Positions 1 through 11,465 of a stretch of DNA of 64,000 bases are shown here, piece by piece. Position 1 is the stretch's first letter; each line of letters begins with the position of its first letter. The notes under the pieces were generated by a model. That model searched no databases. It saw only the letters and a list, made by a program, of their open reading frames with translations, and was not told the origin of the DNA. This stretch comes from Adiantum capillus-veneris (Eukaryota; Streptophyta; Polypodiopsida; Polypodiales; Pteridaceae). The stretch lies in assembly GCA_014529385.2 (NCBI GenBank), contig CM043955.1, positions 143,541,640 to 143,605,639 of the forward strand. Direction: 5' to 3'. The position numbers and the translations under genes are program-made.

Positions 1-360
1 ATGTATCCAAAATGTATGAACCTTCTACATACCTTTGTGCAACCTTAGGAGTTCCAAGCATGAGTTTAAGGGGGAGTTTGTAAGGATTAAACACATGCCT
101 TCACTCCATCTCTTAGCCATGTGGGAACTAGCCCTAAAGCACTCTAGAACATCTCATGAGAGCCTACATAAGAAGGCACCCTCCACAAGCTCTAGACATC
201 ACTTGTAGTTTACAAGCTTTGCTTATGCACTAGTTATTTTGTTCATTTTAATGGTGTAAGTTCTTCTCTTACATAGGCATTTTATTTCTCTCTCATCTCT
301 CCTCATTTTGTGTCTACAACATGAATGCTACATGTGTGTCCCACCCTAAAAAACCCAACA
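1..360 (+). mobile_element. 3' end and LTR of a copia-like retrotransposon
   Basis: A purine-rich tract (AAGGGGGAG, about 68-76) is followed directly by a segment that starts TGTAAGG at 79 and ends CCAACA at 360. This is the normal order of a polypurine tract followed by a 3' LTR with TG...CA ends, giving an LTR of about 282 bp. The next base begins an integrase reading frame of an unrelated gypsy element, so this unit is inserted inside that gene. The 5' part of the element lies outside the window, so the target duplication cannot be checked. Copia assignment is inferred from the short LTR only. Confidence 0.6.
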
Positions 361-1150
361 ATCCGATCATCCAGAAACAGATGGTCAGACTGAACGAGTT
401 AACCAAGTGCTAGAGGATATGCTAATAGCATATGTCAGCAAAAAACAGTCAGACTAGGAAGAGTACTTACCTATTCTCGAGTTTGCCTACAATAGTGCTA
501 AGCATGTCACAACTGGATTTATTCCTTTCATGCTCATGTATGGGTTTTAACCTAGGTCACCTGTTATGGTGGGGTTGGCAACCAAAAAGCTCCAACAGGT
601 TAAGGATTTTCTCCAAGACCACATGGATATGCTGAAACTCGCTCGTGAGAATGTCCGACAAGCGCAGGATCGGTATAAGAAGTATGCTGATGTGAAACAT
701 TGGCAAGTTACCTTCGAGGAAGGGGAGGAAGTATTTTTACATGTGCCAGAACATTCAAAAAGTTTGAAAATTGGGCCAGCACCTAAATTATCTCCCCAAT
801 ATTGTGGGCCTTTCAAAATAATCAAGCGAGTAGGTGATCGTGCCTACAAATTATTTCTACCTACACATTCTCGTATTCATCAGGTGTTTCATGTAAGCCA
901 TTCACGTAAGCGGCTACATGGGGACAACAATGTCATTGACCAATAGATTTTGGTTGATTTTATTGAACCTCCTACCTTACCGCATGAACCTGCACGTGTT
1001 CTCAACTATCATGAGTTACGTACATGTCATCATGTACGTCAACAAGACTTAATCAACTGGAAAGATCGACCTGAGGAAGGTGCCACTTGGGAAAACATTA
1101 GTGTTTTTAAGAAGAAGTTCCCATTTTTGTTTTCAAGGACAAAAACTCTT
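361..1150 (+). pseudogene. Ty3/gypsy chromovirus pol, integrase C-terminus and chromodomain
   Basis: Reading begins in the last part of the integrase core (HPETDGQTERVNQVLEDM, about 365-418), which carries the third catalytic acid. A frame change near 545-570 is followed by an open stretch (566-946) with a GPF/Y-type module (PQYCGPFKII...DRAYKL..P). A TAG at 944-946 breaks the frame, and the following 950-1156 segment contains a chromodomain (LINWKDRPEEGATWEN). Integrase C-terminus plus chromodomain identifies a chromovirus, which uses the chromodomain to target chromatin during insertion. The 5' part was separated by the copia insertion. Frameshift and stop codons make it a relic. Confidence 0.8.
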
Positions 1151-1320
1151 CTTTAAGGGGGGAGTAATGTCAGGACAATGGCAAGGCCGGACTAGACAAG
1201 GGCAAGGTCGGGCTAGGCAATGTGGAAAGGGAGTCCAACTAGGGAAAAGGGCTAGGAGCCATGCTATATAGTGGGTTGTTGGGAGGTGGACTCTGAGGTT
1301 CTAGTTCCCCTTGTCTAACA
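1151..1320 (+). repeat. Polypurine tract and short 3' LTR of the chromovirus
   Basis: TTTAAGGGGGGAGTAA at about 1152-1167 is a polypurine tract, and TGTCAGG follows at 1168. The segment ends GTCTAACA at 1320, giving TG...CA ends around a 153-bp unit with a TATA-like GCTATATAG near 1263. At 1321 an unrelated reverse transcriptase frame begins mid-domain. The short length is unusual for a gypsy LTR, so the right end could be a deletion junction instead. Confidence 0.5.
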
Positions 1321-3717
1321 AAAGTGGCTACCATCAAATAAGGATAGTGAATGAAGATATCCTAAAGACCACGTTTTTCGTACAACGTTTGGCCTTTATG
1401 AATATTTAGTCATGCCTTTTGGCTTGACTAATGCACCGGCCACATTCAATCATTTAATAAAGGAGAAAATATTCAGACCCTAATGCAAATTCACTGGAGT
1501 GTTCTTTGATGATATCATTATCTACTCCAAGTCCTTGGAGGAACACAAGCAACATCTCCAGGTGATTTTTCAAGCATTGAGAGAGAACAAGTTTTTTATC
1601 AAATCAAAAGAAAAGAAAACTTTTCCTTCAAGAGATTCAATACTTAGGTCATATTATCTCTCAAGATGGTATCCACATGGATCCATCAAAGTTAGAGGTA
1701 ATAAAAAAATGGCCTAATCCAAGGAATCTACATGAGCTAAGAATCTTTATTGGTATGTCTGCATACTATACAATATAGATGCTTCATAGCAAAATTATCT
1801 TAAATAGCAGGACCATTACATGACTTAACAAAGAAGAACGTTAAGTACTCATGGAATGCTATAAGGAGAAAAATGCTTTTGACAAGCTCAAAGAGAAGCT
1901 TACCTCCCAACCAGTCCTTATGCTTTTGCATCTCTCAAACGATTTGAAGTCCAATGTGATGCTCGTGTGGTGATTGCCTTGGAGCAGTCTTGCTTCAAGA
2001 AGGGCATACCATCGCATATGAGAGCCAAAGGCTCAATACGGATGAATGGGTCTTGGGAATTTATGAGAAAGAGATTTTAGCTATTCTACATGCCCGACAC
2101 ATGGAAGCATTATCTATTGGGGACTCCATTTATTTTACAAATAGACCACCAAAGTCTCAAGTACTTCATGACACAAGCCAATCTTTTTGACAAACAAATG
2201 AGGTGAGAAATTTTTCTTTCACAATTTTATTTTCATATTGCTCACATTGCTAGTAAGCACAATCAAGTGGTCAATGCATTTTCACGATAACCAAAAGTTA
2301 ACGTGGTGTCTATAGCAACTCACAATGATCTATCTTCTATGGTAGATGAGCATGCTACTGACTGTGACTTCAAAGACATATTGTCAGCCCTTGCTTTGGG
2401 GAAGAAAGAAGAACCATTCACCTTACAGAGGATGGTTATCTTCTCCATGGAAATAGGTTGTGTGTTACCCACTCCCTTCGTGAGAAAGTCATGTATGAAT
2501 CCCATGCTCCTCCCTATGTGGGGCATAGAGGCATTCAACCTACTCTTTGAGGAGTAGAGATGTACTTCTATTGGCCTACCATGAAAGTGGACATACAAGA
2601 GTATGTTTCAAAATGTGTGGTATGCCAAAACACTAAGTATGATAGAGGGAAGGAACCTGGATTGCTCCAACCATTGCCAATCCCTAATTCACCATGGGAG
2701 AGTATATCCATGGATTTTATCTTTGGATTACCCAATTCTATCCATGAGAATACGAGAATATGGGATATAGTCAAAAGGTTTAGCAAGCAAGTACACTTTA
2801 TTCTTGTTAAAAATACTATTAAGGCACACCAAATGGCAACTCTCTTCATATCTCAGATTTTCAAACGCCATGGATTTCCAACATCCATCATGTCAGTAGA
2901 GATCCTAAAATGACCAGTAATTTTTGGAAATGTCTCTTTGAAAATCTAGGTACAAGATTGAATTTCTCTTTGGCCTATCACCCACAAACGGATGGCCAAA
3001 GTGAGATAGCCAATCTTACGATACTCGATCTACCAAAGACTTAATGTTACAGGAGTAGATCGATGCTCACAATGGGAAAGTACTTACCTCTTCTAGAATA
3101 TGAGTACAATAATACTATCCATACTTCTACCGGAAAAGCATCGTTTAAAAGCATTGAGGGAAGACCTAAAAGTACCTTGCTACTTAAAGTACATGGAACG
3201 ATCTTTTCTACCAATGAGTATAGTTGTAGCCTACAAGAATCTTCATAAAATATTAAGGAGGCTATATCCATCTCTCAACAAAGGCAAAAAGATGCTGCTG
3301 ACAAGCATAGAAGGGCCTTAACGTTTAAAGAAAAAGATTGAGTGTTACTTAAGTTTCCCAAGGCTCAATTGAGGCAAACGACGGGCAAAAATCCTACAGG
3401 CCATCAGAAGTATTTTTCTAAACTAGCAAATGTACTATGGTCCTTTTCAAATTTTGAAGCCAATCAATGACATGGCTTATCAACTCAAGTTGCCCAACCA
3501 TTGTCTCATACACAATGATTTTTATGTGAGCCTACTTAAGCCCCACAAAGGAGAGCCATCAAGTGAACCAATTATTGAAGACCATCCCAAAATCAAAGAC
3601 CAAGAAGAGGCGTTGCAACGTGAATCTATCCTTCAGCATGAAGACAAGGTACTACAACATGGTAAGATTATCTGACGATATCTTATTAAGTTCACAAATT
3701 ATCCTTTTGAAGATGCT
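1321..3717 (+). pseudogene. Degenerate chromovirus pol (RT, RNase H, integrase, chromodomain), family C
   Basis: This aligns by eye with the pol of the much better preserved element at 27159-36076 on the other strand. It enters in the middle of RT at SGYHQIRI, includes the catalytic box VFFDDIIIYSKS (about 1498-1533), RNase H (EGHTIAYES...), the integrase zinc region (CVVCQ), the core (MDFIFGLP, and YHPQTDGQSEI with a frameshift) and the GPFQILKPIN module with a chromodomain-like YLIKFTNYPFEDA near 3700. It carries many stops and frameshifts and is clearly an old copy. Its start coincides with the 3' LTR end of the preceding element, which fits an insertion of that element into this RT gene. 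Confidence 0.85.
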
Positions 3718-3891
3718 AGTGAAGCGGTCCAAGACAGGCAACAAGAAGAGTGGCCTCTAAGCACCCTTCTAGACTCCCATGCTTCTCAATTGGGTTGGGG
3801 TTGGTAAAAACAACAAACACGTGCACAAACCCGCAACCTAACCCTACACAAATTTGGGGCACCACCTAGTTTTGGATGCAAACTAGGATGC

Positions 3892-3893
<2 letters not shown>
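3718..3893 (-). repeat. Short GC-richer repeat X, copy 1 (inverted relative to copy 2)
   Basis: About 150 bp here match the reverse complement of 9797-9961, including the blocks CAACAAGAAGAGTGGCCTCT and CAATTGGGTTGGGG and a terminal TTTGGGGCACCACC. The repeat interrupts the end of the chromodomain frame at 3717, as copy 2 interrupts a gag frame of the same retrotransposon family. The repeat class is not recognised; a SINE or an LTR fragment are possible. The purine microsatellite follows immediately. Confidence 0.6.

Positions 3894-3924
<31 letters not shown>
3894..3924. repeat. (AG)n microsatellite
   Basis: Perfect AG dinucleotide run of about 31 bp next to repeat X; the surrounding motif (TTTGGATGCA...AGAGAG) resembles the flank of the long (AG)n at 17676. 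Confidence 0.95.
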
Positions 3925-3925
<1 letters not shown>

Positions 3926-5866
3926 GAAGAGAGAGAGTGCTCGGGCTACTTTGAAATGTATTGATAGTGATCAAGAAAACGTGAATATATTCGTAAGAAA
4001 GAGAGAGAAGGGGGGAAGGGGATGCTTGTTGCACTAATATCTTCTTACAAATATTTCATGATCAATCAAGGTGAGATTAGTATTTGTTCAACATAGCTTG
4101 AGTAAATTACACCACAACACATCACAAGAAAAGACACCCCAATCACTGTCTTAAGGCCAGGGGAGTCCTCTCCACCCGTCACCCTCTTACAACATGTGGG
4201 TTTATGGATAAATTGATAACAACACCCAGAGACAAGCTATTAAGAACTCAAATAAAGACATTAAGACACTTACACATCATTGTTGTCCATGAATTCACAT
4301 TGGAAGAGAGGCAAAGTATCCATGCTTAGTCCAAATCCACCCTCCTTGTTTCAGCAAATGTTGGGCTTACACTAGTAGGAGAAATGATAGGCTTCCTACC
4401 CCAAATTAAATGGTCACTCTCTCTTACAATGGCATAGATCTCCCTTGGTAATCACCCCTAATACAACACATACATATTCATAAGCCAATGAGACTCCACT
4501 CAAGAGCTCCTTCTCAAAGAGGTTGAGCTTGGCTTCTCAAGCTATATCATAGTGCTCTTGCTTATGGCTTCTCTCTTTTGTGCTAGCTACACCCTCCTTT
4601 TATAGCAATTTTGAGGGCTAGGGTTACTCCTCTAACCATGGTTGGGTTAGATTTTTAGCACTTTATCTAATTTCTTTTTCTTGGAATTATCAAGAAGTTG
4701 GTGGGGATAGATGAAGAAAAGAGAGAGGAGCGAAATGGAGGTGATAGGACTTTTCATAGTAGGTTAGTGTTAGTAAATTAGTAGAGTTAGTATTTTTATT
4801 AATTTACAAATGGAATTGGATATTTACAATGGGAGTATCCATGTAGGATACAACTAAGGAAGAAATATCTTAAGAGGTAAGAAAAGATGGATTTTTTACA
4901 ATGTTGATGCTCCAAGTGTCTTGAGTAGGGTCAATTTTGATGCTTGTTGATGGTCCACTAGCTTTGATGATACGTTTTTTCTCCATCTTGACCTTCCTTG
5001 GGAGCCAAGGTAATTGAAGATGAGTAATCAATTACCATGATGCTGTCTTTCAAGAGAAGAGGCTGAATTTGTGGTTTTTTTGATAGATATGGGTAATTTG
5101 GAGGAGGAAAAATGAGACTAGGTGGTCAATTTTGGAATGGAATTGTGTGTGGGAGGTATGAGTTCACCATGGTTTCTCTTATTCTTCAAGGTTGAGGAGA
5201 AGGTGAGTAGGGTGCAAAGAGGAGTGGTGAGAGAGGTGGGGATGATGAGTGGAGAAGTGTGTGTGAAAGAGGAAAATGATAAAGTGGAAGAGGGAGTGTG
5301 GCTGCATAGCATGGGAAAACTCGGGTCCACCAATAAAATCATAGCTCACAGCTCGTAGCTCAAAAAAAATTGAAAAAATTTGAGGCAAAATTTTAGCTCA
5401 CAGGCTAAAATTCTTGTCTTTATCACCTTTTCAAATTCGGAGAGCAAGTGATCTTTAAAAATTCAATAAAATCGAATTTTTTTTTCTCGCTGCGCAAAGT
5501 CCTTGTGGGGTCCTTCTTTGGATGATTCTTTTGAATGCCTCCAAGAGTGAGCCCTCCATAATGCATGCATGCATGCCACATATCCTTGACCTTAATTTGT
5601 AAATCTATAATTGAAAATATTGATGAGATCGTGATATAAGTGATTAGTACAACTAAGAAAATCAAATATTGAGGAGTCTTGAAAATATGTACATATCAAA
5701 ATATAAATAATATAGGAGAAAAAATATAAAGGGGTCAACTTTAAAAGTAAATCTCTCTCATTATGAGGCTACCATAAAAAGATGAATATTTTTTATGTTC
5801 TAATTTATGAGAATAAACGAGAATAGATGTAGGAAGGAAAAATATCACAACAGTGAAAAAAATATA
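3925..5866. other. Unassigned region
   Basis: No coding domain or recognised transposon was found in this 1.9-kb stretch. Reading frames are short on both strands. The only regulatory-looking element is the minus-strand TATA motif listed separately at 4592-4604. A T-rich block near 5475-5490 and low-complexity AT sequence around 5690-5730 are present. Confidence 0.5.
4592..4604 (-). promoter_or_regulatory. TATA-box-like motif
   Basis: On the minus strand the motif reads CTATAAAAGGAGG, close to the plant TATA consensus, followed by a purine-rich leader. It could be a host core promoter or the U3/R boundary of an unrecognised LTR; no downstream ORF was identified on the minus strand. Confidence 0.3.
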
Positions 5867-6004
5867 TCTCTCTCTCTCTCTCTCCCCCCTTTAACCTATT
5901 CCTACTACATATCTCTCCTACTCTCTCCCTCCCCTTACCTTCATGCCTCTTTCTCACTTACTCCTTTCCTCTCTCTTATCTATTTGTTGTCTCCCCTTCC
6001 TTTT

Positions 6005-6066
<62 letters not shown>
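5867..6066. repeat. Pyrimidine-rich block with (TC)n arrays
   Basis: Two CT dinucleotide arrays, about 5868-5885 and 6009-6066 (58 bp, perfect), enclose a pyrimidine-rich spacer. A similar arrangement of pyrimidine-rich text ending in a long (TC)n run occurs at 18090-18342, so both may belong to one dispersed repeat. Confidence 0.85.
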
Positions 6067-6068
<2 letters not shown>

Positions 6069-6251
6069 CATTTTTCTTCTCCCTCCTCCCTCTCTCTACC
6101 ACATGTCTCTCAATGATTCCCCTATTCTCTCATAGTGCATTAGAAATCATCACGTGTTTCTCCTTCTTCTTTTAAAACCAAATAATTCTGCATCTCCCCT
6201 TGTTGATCCAATTGATGCATTTCTAAAAGTAGCAGCTTTGGTATAAAACAA

Positions 6252-6440
6252 CCACAAAGAATAGGATTTTGACAGTTAGATTGGCCAGTAGACACACAAC
6301 TCAACCTCTAGCTATTGAAAGTATCTTTGTACATGGGAAACATCACACAATTAGCCACAAAGAATAGGATTTAACAGCTAGATTGGCCAGTAGACAACTG
6401 AACCTCTTGCTATGGAAAGTATCTTTGTACATGGGAAATT
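6252..6440. repeat. Imperfect tandem duplication, 103-bp period
   Basis: The block CCACAAAGAATAGGATT...GTATCTTTGTACATGGGAAA occurs at 6252-6340 and again at 6355-6439 with small indels. No gene is associated with it. The rest of 6441-7697 shows only short frames and no recognised feature. Confidence 0.8.
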
Positions 6441-7697
6441 TGCTTTGTACATGAGTAAGTTGTAGATTGTCTTGCAAATAGCTAAATACCTTCACAAAAA
6501 AGACATCATAGGTCTGCACTATGAGCCTAATCTTGGTCTCTATTAATATAATTTCAAACTCAACCTTTGTATGCACCTTTTTCATCACATCAACTTGTAA
6601 ATGTATTTGCCATCATGTAAAAAGTATGAACATCTTTAAGCTTCTCTCTTTTCCATGCTCTCAGTTGTCCACTATCAGCTTCTCTCGCATCATACTTTGA
6701 ATGCACCTTGTTAGTCAACTCCATGTCAAACAAAGGTGTCATGTTGAGAATGAGATTGATTACAATGATTTTCCTAAAGAAGAGGTAATGGAAAGATGAC
6801 ATAGGCTTCAATTATCACTTCAATTCTTGATATCTTTCTCCAACTCTTCATCCTTGAATTTTCAATCGGCTTGGACTTTATCCTATCTCTCTAGCTCTAA
6901 GAGCATGTTCTTAGATCCACTGGAGGTTTTGCGATCGCCCACTAGAAGGAAGGTTGATTGTAGGGAATGGGAACACACCATCTTTGAGCTTTTAAGTTCT
7001 GCCTTGGAAGTTTCAACAAAGACCTTGGATGAAGGATTCTCCGTTTTCAAATTTTGAACTTGATCCCTTTTTATGGTGAGGACAATGCCAAGAATCCTTT
7101 TGCTGGCTTTTTGTATCATGTGCACGACTCTATAACTATTACAAAAGCACGTCAATCCATGAAAAAAAAAACATGCTTTTCAATGTGCAGGTATTCGACC
7201 GAAAACTGGACTAGAGCAATGGGGTTATCTACACCCAAAAGAATGTGTAAGAAATCAAGATAAATCATGTTGAGAAATAAAAAGAATCATTAAAGTAGCA
7301 TCATACTTTCTTGAGTTTAAAGGACGAACAAATCCATGTTGAGAGGTGGATTTAAAGTTCGTGCACGATCATGGTTTGTAAGCTTCATAGCTAATAAACC
7401 TCTCATATAAGCTTCATAGTTCGTAAACCTCTTCTGATGACAAAAGATAAAACTTCAAGAAATTTAGAGGATTGTACCATAAAAAAATAGATGAAAAGCT
7501 TGGACAAATTTGAAAGCTTGGGAAGTGCAGAGAAATTGATCGATGCTATGATAGACCAAGAGATGAAAAATCAAACACTTTTAACAACTTCTAAGGATGT
7601 GAACTCGAGTGATGGCAAGATAAAAGGGGTTGAAAAGCTTGGAGCAAGTAAGCGATGGAGGGGGATGATGAGCCACTTCCGCATGGTAGAGTTAAGA
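6441..7697. other. Unassigned region before family C LTR
   Basis: No domain is recognisable. A minus-strand frame at 6883-7155 (90 codons) and a plus-strand frame at 7491-7712 (73 codons) are open but have no motif, signal peptide or neighbour that supports a gene. Both are left uncalled. Confidence 0.4.
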
Positions 7698-9248
7698 TGT
7701 CATAAAATCTAATATCTAACCAACCCAAATGATTTTCTCATATTATATTGATCATTTAATGTGGGAGAATAAACGAGAACAAGGGTTAGAATATAGACAT
7801 GTGCTTACATATCTATCTCAACACGTGGCCAATGGTAAGGGGGTCCAAATGAGACATGGTCTGTCAAAGAGCAAGGCTAACTAATGAAGCTTAAAGACCT
7901 TAGGGTTAGCTTTATTAAAGACCTCCAAAGGTTAGTGCTAAAAGTCCTTTGACCTTAGGCAAGCTAGGGTTGAGCTTGAGGTGGGAACCCAACCCAAGCT
8001 TGAGGTGCTTAATGGCTAAGGTGCTCCATGACTAAGGTGCTTGAGGGGGTAAGGTGTTCCACAAAGTCAATGCATATCCCTACTCAAGGGGGGGCGAGCC
8101 CTCGTTGTAGGGGCTAGAGAGAGAACACACGCACCACCACACAAGGCAAGCTTGGTACAAAGAAGCCAAATAGGACACTTGTCAAGATCCTCTTCATGTT
8201 GCCCTCATGGTGTTCCTAAAGTCTATTGGTTGGCCTCCCAAGGGGTCCAATGATAATTTAATAAATTTAATTAATTCTCTATGCATTTATCAAGTCCTCT
8301 CTCTCAAAGGGGAAAGGGGGACACTTGTCCCAAGGCTACCCTTGCTGTTTGATATGCACTAAGCCTGTGATTGGCCAAGCTTGAGGAGGTCCAATCAGGT
8401 GCCAGATAGTTCTAGAAGAGGGGGTCAAACAAAGCAAGGAGGGGGCTAGCTTGGGGTGTATACTCTCCCCCCCCCCAACACACACACACACACACACACA
8501 GTGTGTGTGAAGTGCAAAGTGCAAGAGCTTCATCTCCTTCTCCAAGTTAGTAGAGAAGTTGAGAGTCTACAACAACACTCTTGGCTATGGAGTGAAAATC
8601 CAACCAATAGCCCATGTGTCAATGCTTAAGCTTGCCATCTTCTCCATCTTCATTACTATGCTATTATGTATGCGTCAATGCGTCAATGCTTAAGCTTTCC
8701 ATCTTCTCCATCTTCATTACTATGCTATTATGTATGCTAGCAAGAAGAGTGATGATAAGTGAGGAACTATTTCTCTCTCCTATGAATGTTTCTTCTTCCT
8801 CTTCCATACCCTCATTCCTAGCTAGCTCTCTCCACCTTTGAAGGTGTTTGAGGCCTTGGGATTGAGACTGGGGATGGTTAATGCTTTTTACAAAGTCTAT
8901 GTTATGCTCATGATGCATGAAGCTTTCCATATTCATTGCATCACCTAGGTCACAAGGAACACAAAGATTGTATTGTACCAAGTCTCTCTTGATGGAAGAA
9001 TCTATAATACCAAATCCTATTGGAGGGGGGACCAGCTCCACATAAATCCGGTCCTCAACTGTTGTCAAGTTCTCTAAACTCTCTCTCTTGCAAAAGTATT
9101 GTTCATGCCAAGCTAATTAAGTATTATGATTAAGTTGCTATTGCTAAATAAGTTCACCCTCTATGTTCTCAAAGTAGTCTCACAAAAATGCTCTCTTTAA
9201 TTCTCCTAATTCCACTATTCTCAAAGTCCATAGGCCATATCCAGTACA
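7698..9248 (+). repeat. 5' LTR of a family C chromovirus
   Basis: The unit begins TGTCATAAAATCTAATATC and ends CCAGTACA, and it is collinear with the reverse complement of the LTRs at 27159-28859 and 34430-36076. A primer binding site follows immediately, which fixes this as a 5' LTR in plus orientation. Inside are an (CA)n/(GT)n palindromic block at 8477-8508 and a 64-bp tandem duplication (8618-8745) that the other copies lack. Length about 1.55 kb. The matching 3' LTR is not seen downstream. Confidence 0.85.
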
Positions 9249-9249
9249 T

Positions 9250-9261
9250 TGGTATAAGAGC
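9250..9261 (+). other. Primer binding site, initiator-Met tRNA type
   Basis: TGGTATAAGAGC differs at one base from TGGTATCAGAGC, the complement of the 3' end of plant initiator-Met tRNA. It starts one base after the LTR end. The mismatch suggests decay. The same site, unmutated, follows the LTR of the minus-strand element at 34417-34428. Confidence 0.85.
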
Positions 9262-9655
9262 TATTGGTCTCTCTTTTCTTGCTTAAGAAGAGAGGTCCTT
9301 AATTTTTCCATGGAAGTTTGGGCTTGCTTATTGCAATGGGTAAGTGGGACATGGATCTTCTATCTTGGTTGAGAAGGATTTAGTTAGAGGTACACCGTTG
9401 AGAATGATAGTCTTAATAATGGAGCCTCTTGAGGCTTGGCTTTGGCTTAACCATTATTGAGCTACAAGAAAGCTCAACAGGAACCATAACCAACCGAGAA
9501 ATGTTAGACCCTCTCTACTAGTGTTTGCCATCAACAATGTTTAACCACGGATGTGGCTGCTTGAGAGCTGATTTTCAAAGGTAAAGAAGAGTAGCGACTA
9601 AGGTTTTTGAGGGTACCAAAGCACAAATTAATCTATATATATAAGTTTAATTAGC

Positions 9656-9796
9656 ATGGCTGACAATAAACAAGAGCTTAGAATGAACATTGATAACTTT
9701 GATTTTGCACATGAAGGTGCTAATGATGATGTCCCCATGTTTGTCAATTATCTTGTTACTAGGTTGCAACAAGCTATGGGCAACCCTACTTTGCAA
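9656..9796 (+). pseudogene. Family C gag, N-terminal fragment
   Basis: Forty-seven codons from ATG at 9656 match the N-terminus of gag in the 27159-36076 element almost residue for residue (FDFAHEGANDD, MFVNYLVTRLQQAMGNP). The match stops at codon 47, where repeat X begins. The start is chosen because it is the shared ATG of both copies. The rest of gag and all of pol are absent here, so this is a truncated copy. Confidence 0.9.
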
Positions 9797-9990
9797 GGTG
9801 GTGCCCCAAATTTTTGTAGGATTAGGGTGCGGGTTTGTGCGTGTGTTGGTTGTTTTACGAGCCCCAACCCAATTGAGCAGCACCGGAGCCTAGAAGGGTA
9901 CTTAGAGGCCACTCTTCTTGTTGCCCGCCCCGGACCGCTTCAAATTGGTACCCCTGCTGAGGAGGGCTGTGTATTTTTGTGTAGGATCAA
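9797..9990 (+). repeat. Short repeat X, copy 2
   Basis: Begins GGTGGTGCCCCAAATTTTTG directly at the break in gag and matches 3718-3880 in inverted orientation up to about 9961. Local GC is higher than in the surroundings. Its right boundary is uncertain. Identity between the two copies is high enough to be obvious by eye despite scattered substitutions. Confidence 0.6.
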
Positions 9991-10027
9991 CCTTTAGCAT
10001 AGTCAAGTATGTTGCATGAATTATGAG

Positions 10028-10190
10028 AATTTGTATGATCCTTTCATTCCCATTGCAAGGCAAAAGGTACACATAATTGTTAGTACTACTAAGTTGCAAT
10101 TTCAAAGTGTAATTTGTATGATCCTTTCATTCCCATTGCAAGGCAAAAGGTACACATAATTGTTAGTACTAAGTTGCAATTTCAACGTGT
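10028..10190. repeat. Tandem duplication, 83-bp unit
   Basis: AATTTGTATGATCCTTTCAT...AAAGTGT occurs at 10028-10110 and again at 10111-10190; the second copy lacks one ACT triplet and is otherwise nearly identical, so the duplication is recent. No reading frame spans it. Confidence 0.9.
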
Positions 10191-10616
10191 AATTTGTAGA
10201 ATTTTAGGTCCTCTTAGGTTGGACAAGATAAACGCTTCAGTAAATCCTTTTATTTTTTCTCTCATTAGGTACGACCTTAGTTTGGACGTCTATATTTTTG
10301 TTTTGTTTTAAGCATTAGGTCATGCATAGACAATGGATAATAGCCCAGGAATAGAGGTTTTCCCCTTCCATTTCACTCCACACATTAGAATAAACATTGT
10401 AATTAGTAGAAAGATCCATTTTAAACAATGTATGGTGCCCAAAGAGTAGGAGAAATTCTTGCATCACCAAACCCTGTCATTCTGCCTCTTATTGATTATC
10501 ATAAATCATTTGATGCGCATATTTTTATTTTGTTGTAGAACAGATTTCCATTTAGAAAAGATTATTGTGTAGAGAGGAGAGAGGATGCATAATTATTTTT
10601 AGCAAATTTCAAGATG

Positions 10617-11130
10617 TCTCGCCGTGTCAAGAGGATAATAACTAATCAAGAACATGTAGAAATGTTGGACTACTACTTGTATAAGCAAGAGTTTCTCCGT
10701 CTCTATGGATACGAAATGTTTCTAATCCTGGTGATGGTGAAAAATTTCTAAAGAAGGAGAGGTTCATAGACGAACTCCTGACCTCAAGGTAACAGTTGAG
10801 GCGGGTGCACTTGCTACCTTTGATGCAGCGGAAACTAGGGCTGCTGAGAAGTATAGGAAACTCAAGTGCTTAAGGGGAGAGGTTCCGATAGAAGGTCTTA
10901 GATCCAAAGGTAAGTCACAAGCAATCAATATCTAGGGAGCTTCCTGAGGTAATGACTGAAGTGATTAAGAAGTTAAATGAATCTTTAAGCAGTCTGTCAA
11001 TTCACCTTGCACAAGCTGTAGGTCCAAAGGGACAGTCAAAGAAGTCAGAAGAGAGAGAGCCACGACCTAGGAGAGTCTTGTAATGTTGGAATTGCGGAGA
11101 GTATGGACATGGAATGTATAATTGTCCCTG
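10617..11130 (+). pseudogene. Gag remnant with zinc knuckle, Tat/Ogre-type gypsy
   Basis: A frame opens at ATG 10617 and breaks near 10740; several shifts later a perfect CCHC zinc knuckle is seen at 11084-11125 (CWNCGEYGHGMYNC, spacing C-X2-C-X4-H-X4-C), preceded by an in-frame TAA. The knuckle binds RNA during packaging in retroelement nucleocapsids. It lies upstream of and in the same orientation as the protease-RT-RNase H-integrase segments below, so it is the gag end of the same element. Confidence 0.75.
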
Positions 11131-11465
11131 GCCCCGTGGGGAGCCAGGGAGATCTAGCTTGAATTACCCAGTGATGAATGCAACGAAGGCTTCTACAAAG
11201 GCCAAATGGACCAAGACCGCCTCCACAAGGGGTAGAAGGGTTTCCACCTTTGCCAGATCCAAATGTGCATGTGCTGGAGGTGACAAATTCAAACGAGATT
11301 GACATGGAAGCAAACGGCATTAAGTGTGGCCGAGGAAAAGGTAAAGAGAAAGAAGGAGTCACATCACAGAGCGACCATGGACAAGGAAAGAAGACAAAGG
11401 AGACCAAGGAAACCAAGAGGACTTGATGCTATATCAAACTCCAAGACTTCCCTCTTGGACATGGT

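Noticed and set aside
5807-6175. 122-codon plus-strand ORF rich in Ser-Leu
   Set aside because: It is produced by the (TC)n arrays; similar Ser-Leu or Arg-Glu ORFs at 16181, 17577, 17960, 21527 and 21677 have the same cause.
8664-9068. 134-codon minus-strand ORF
   Set aside because: Antisense to the family C LTR; it is only a by-product of LTR sequence and is not kept open in the other LTR copies.
9797-9961. Repeat X as a tRNA-derived SINE
   Set aside because: No clear A box and only a poor B-box resemblance (GCTTCAAATTGG); no poly-A or simple tail. Left as an unclassified repeat.
11045-11416. 123-codon minus-strand ORF
   Set aside because: Lies antisense to the zinc knuckle and linker of the Tat/Ogre-type element.
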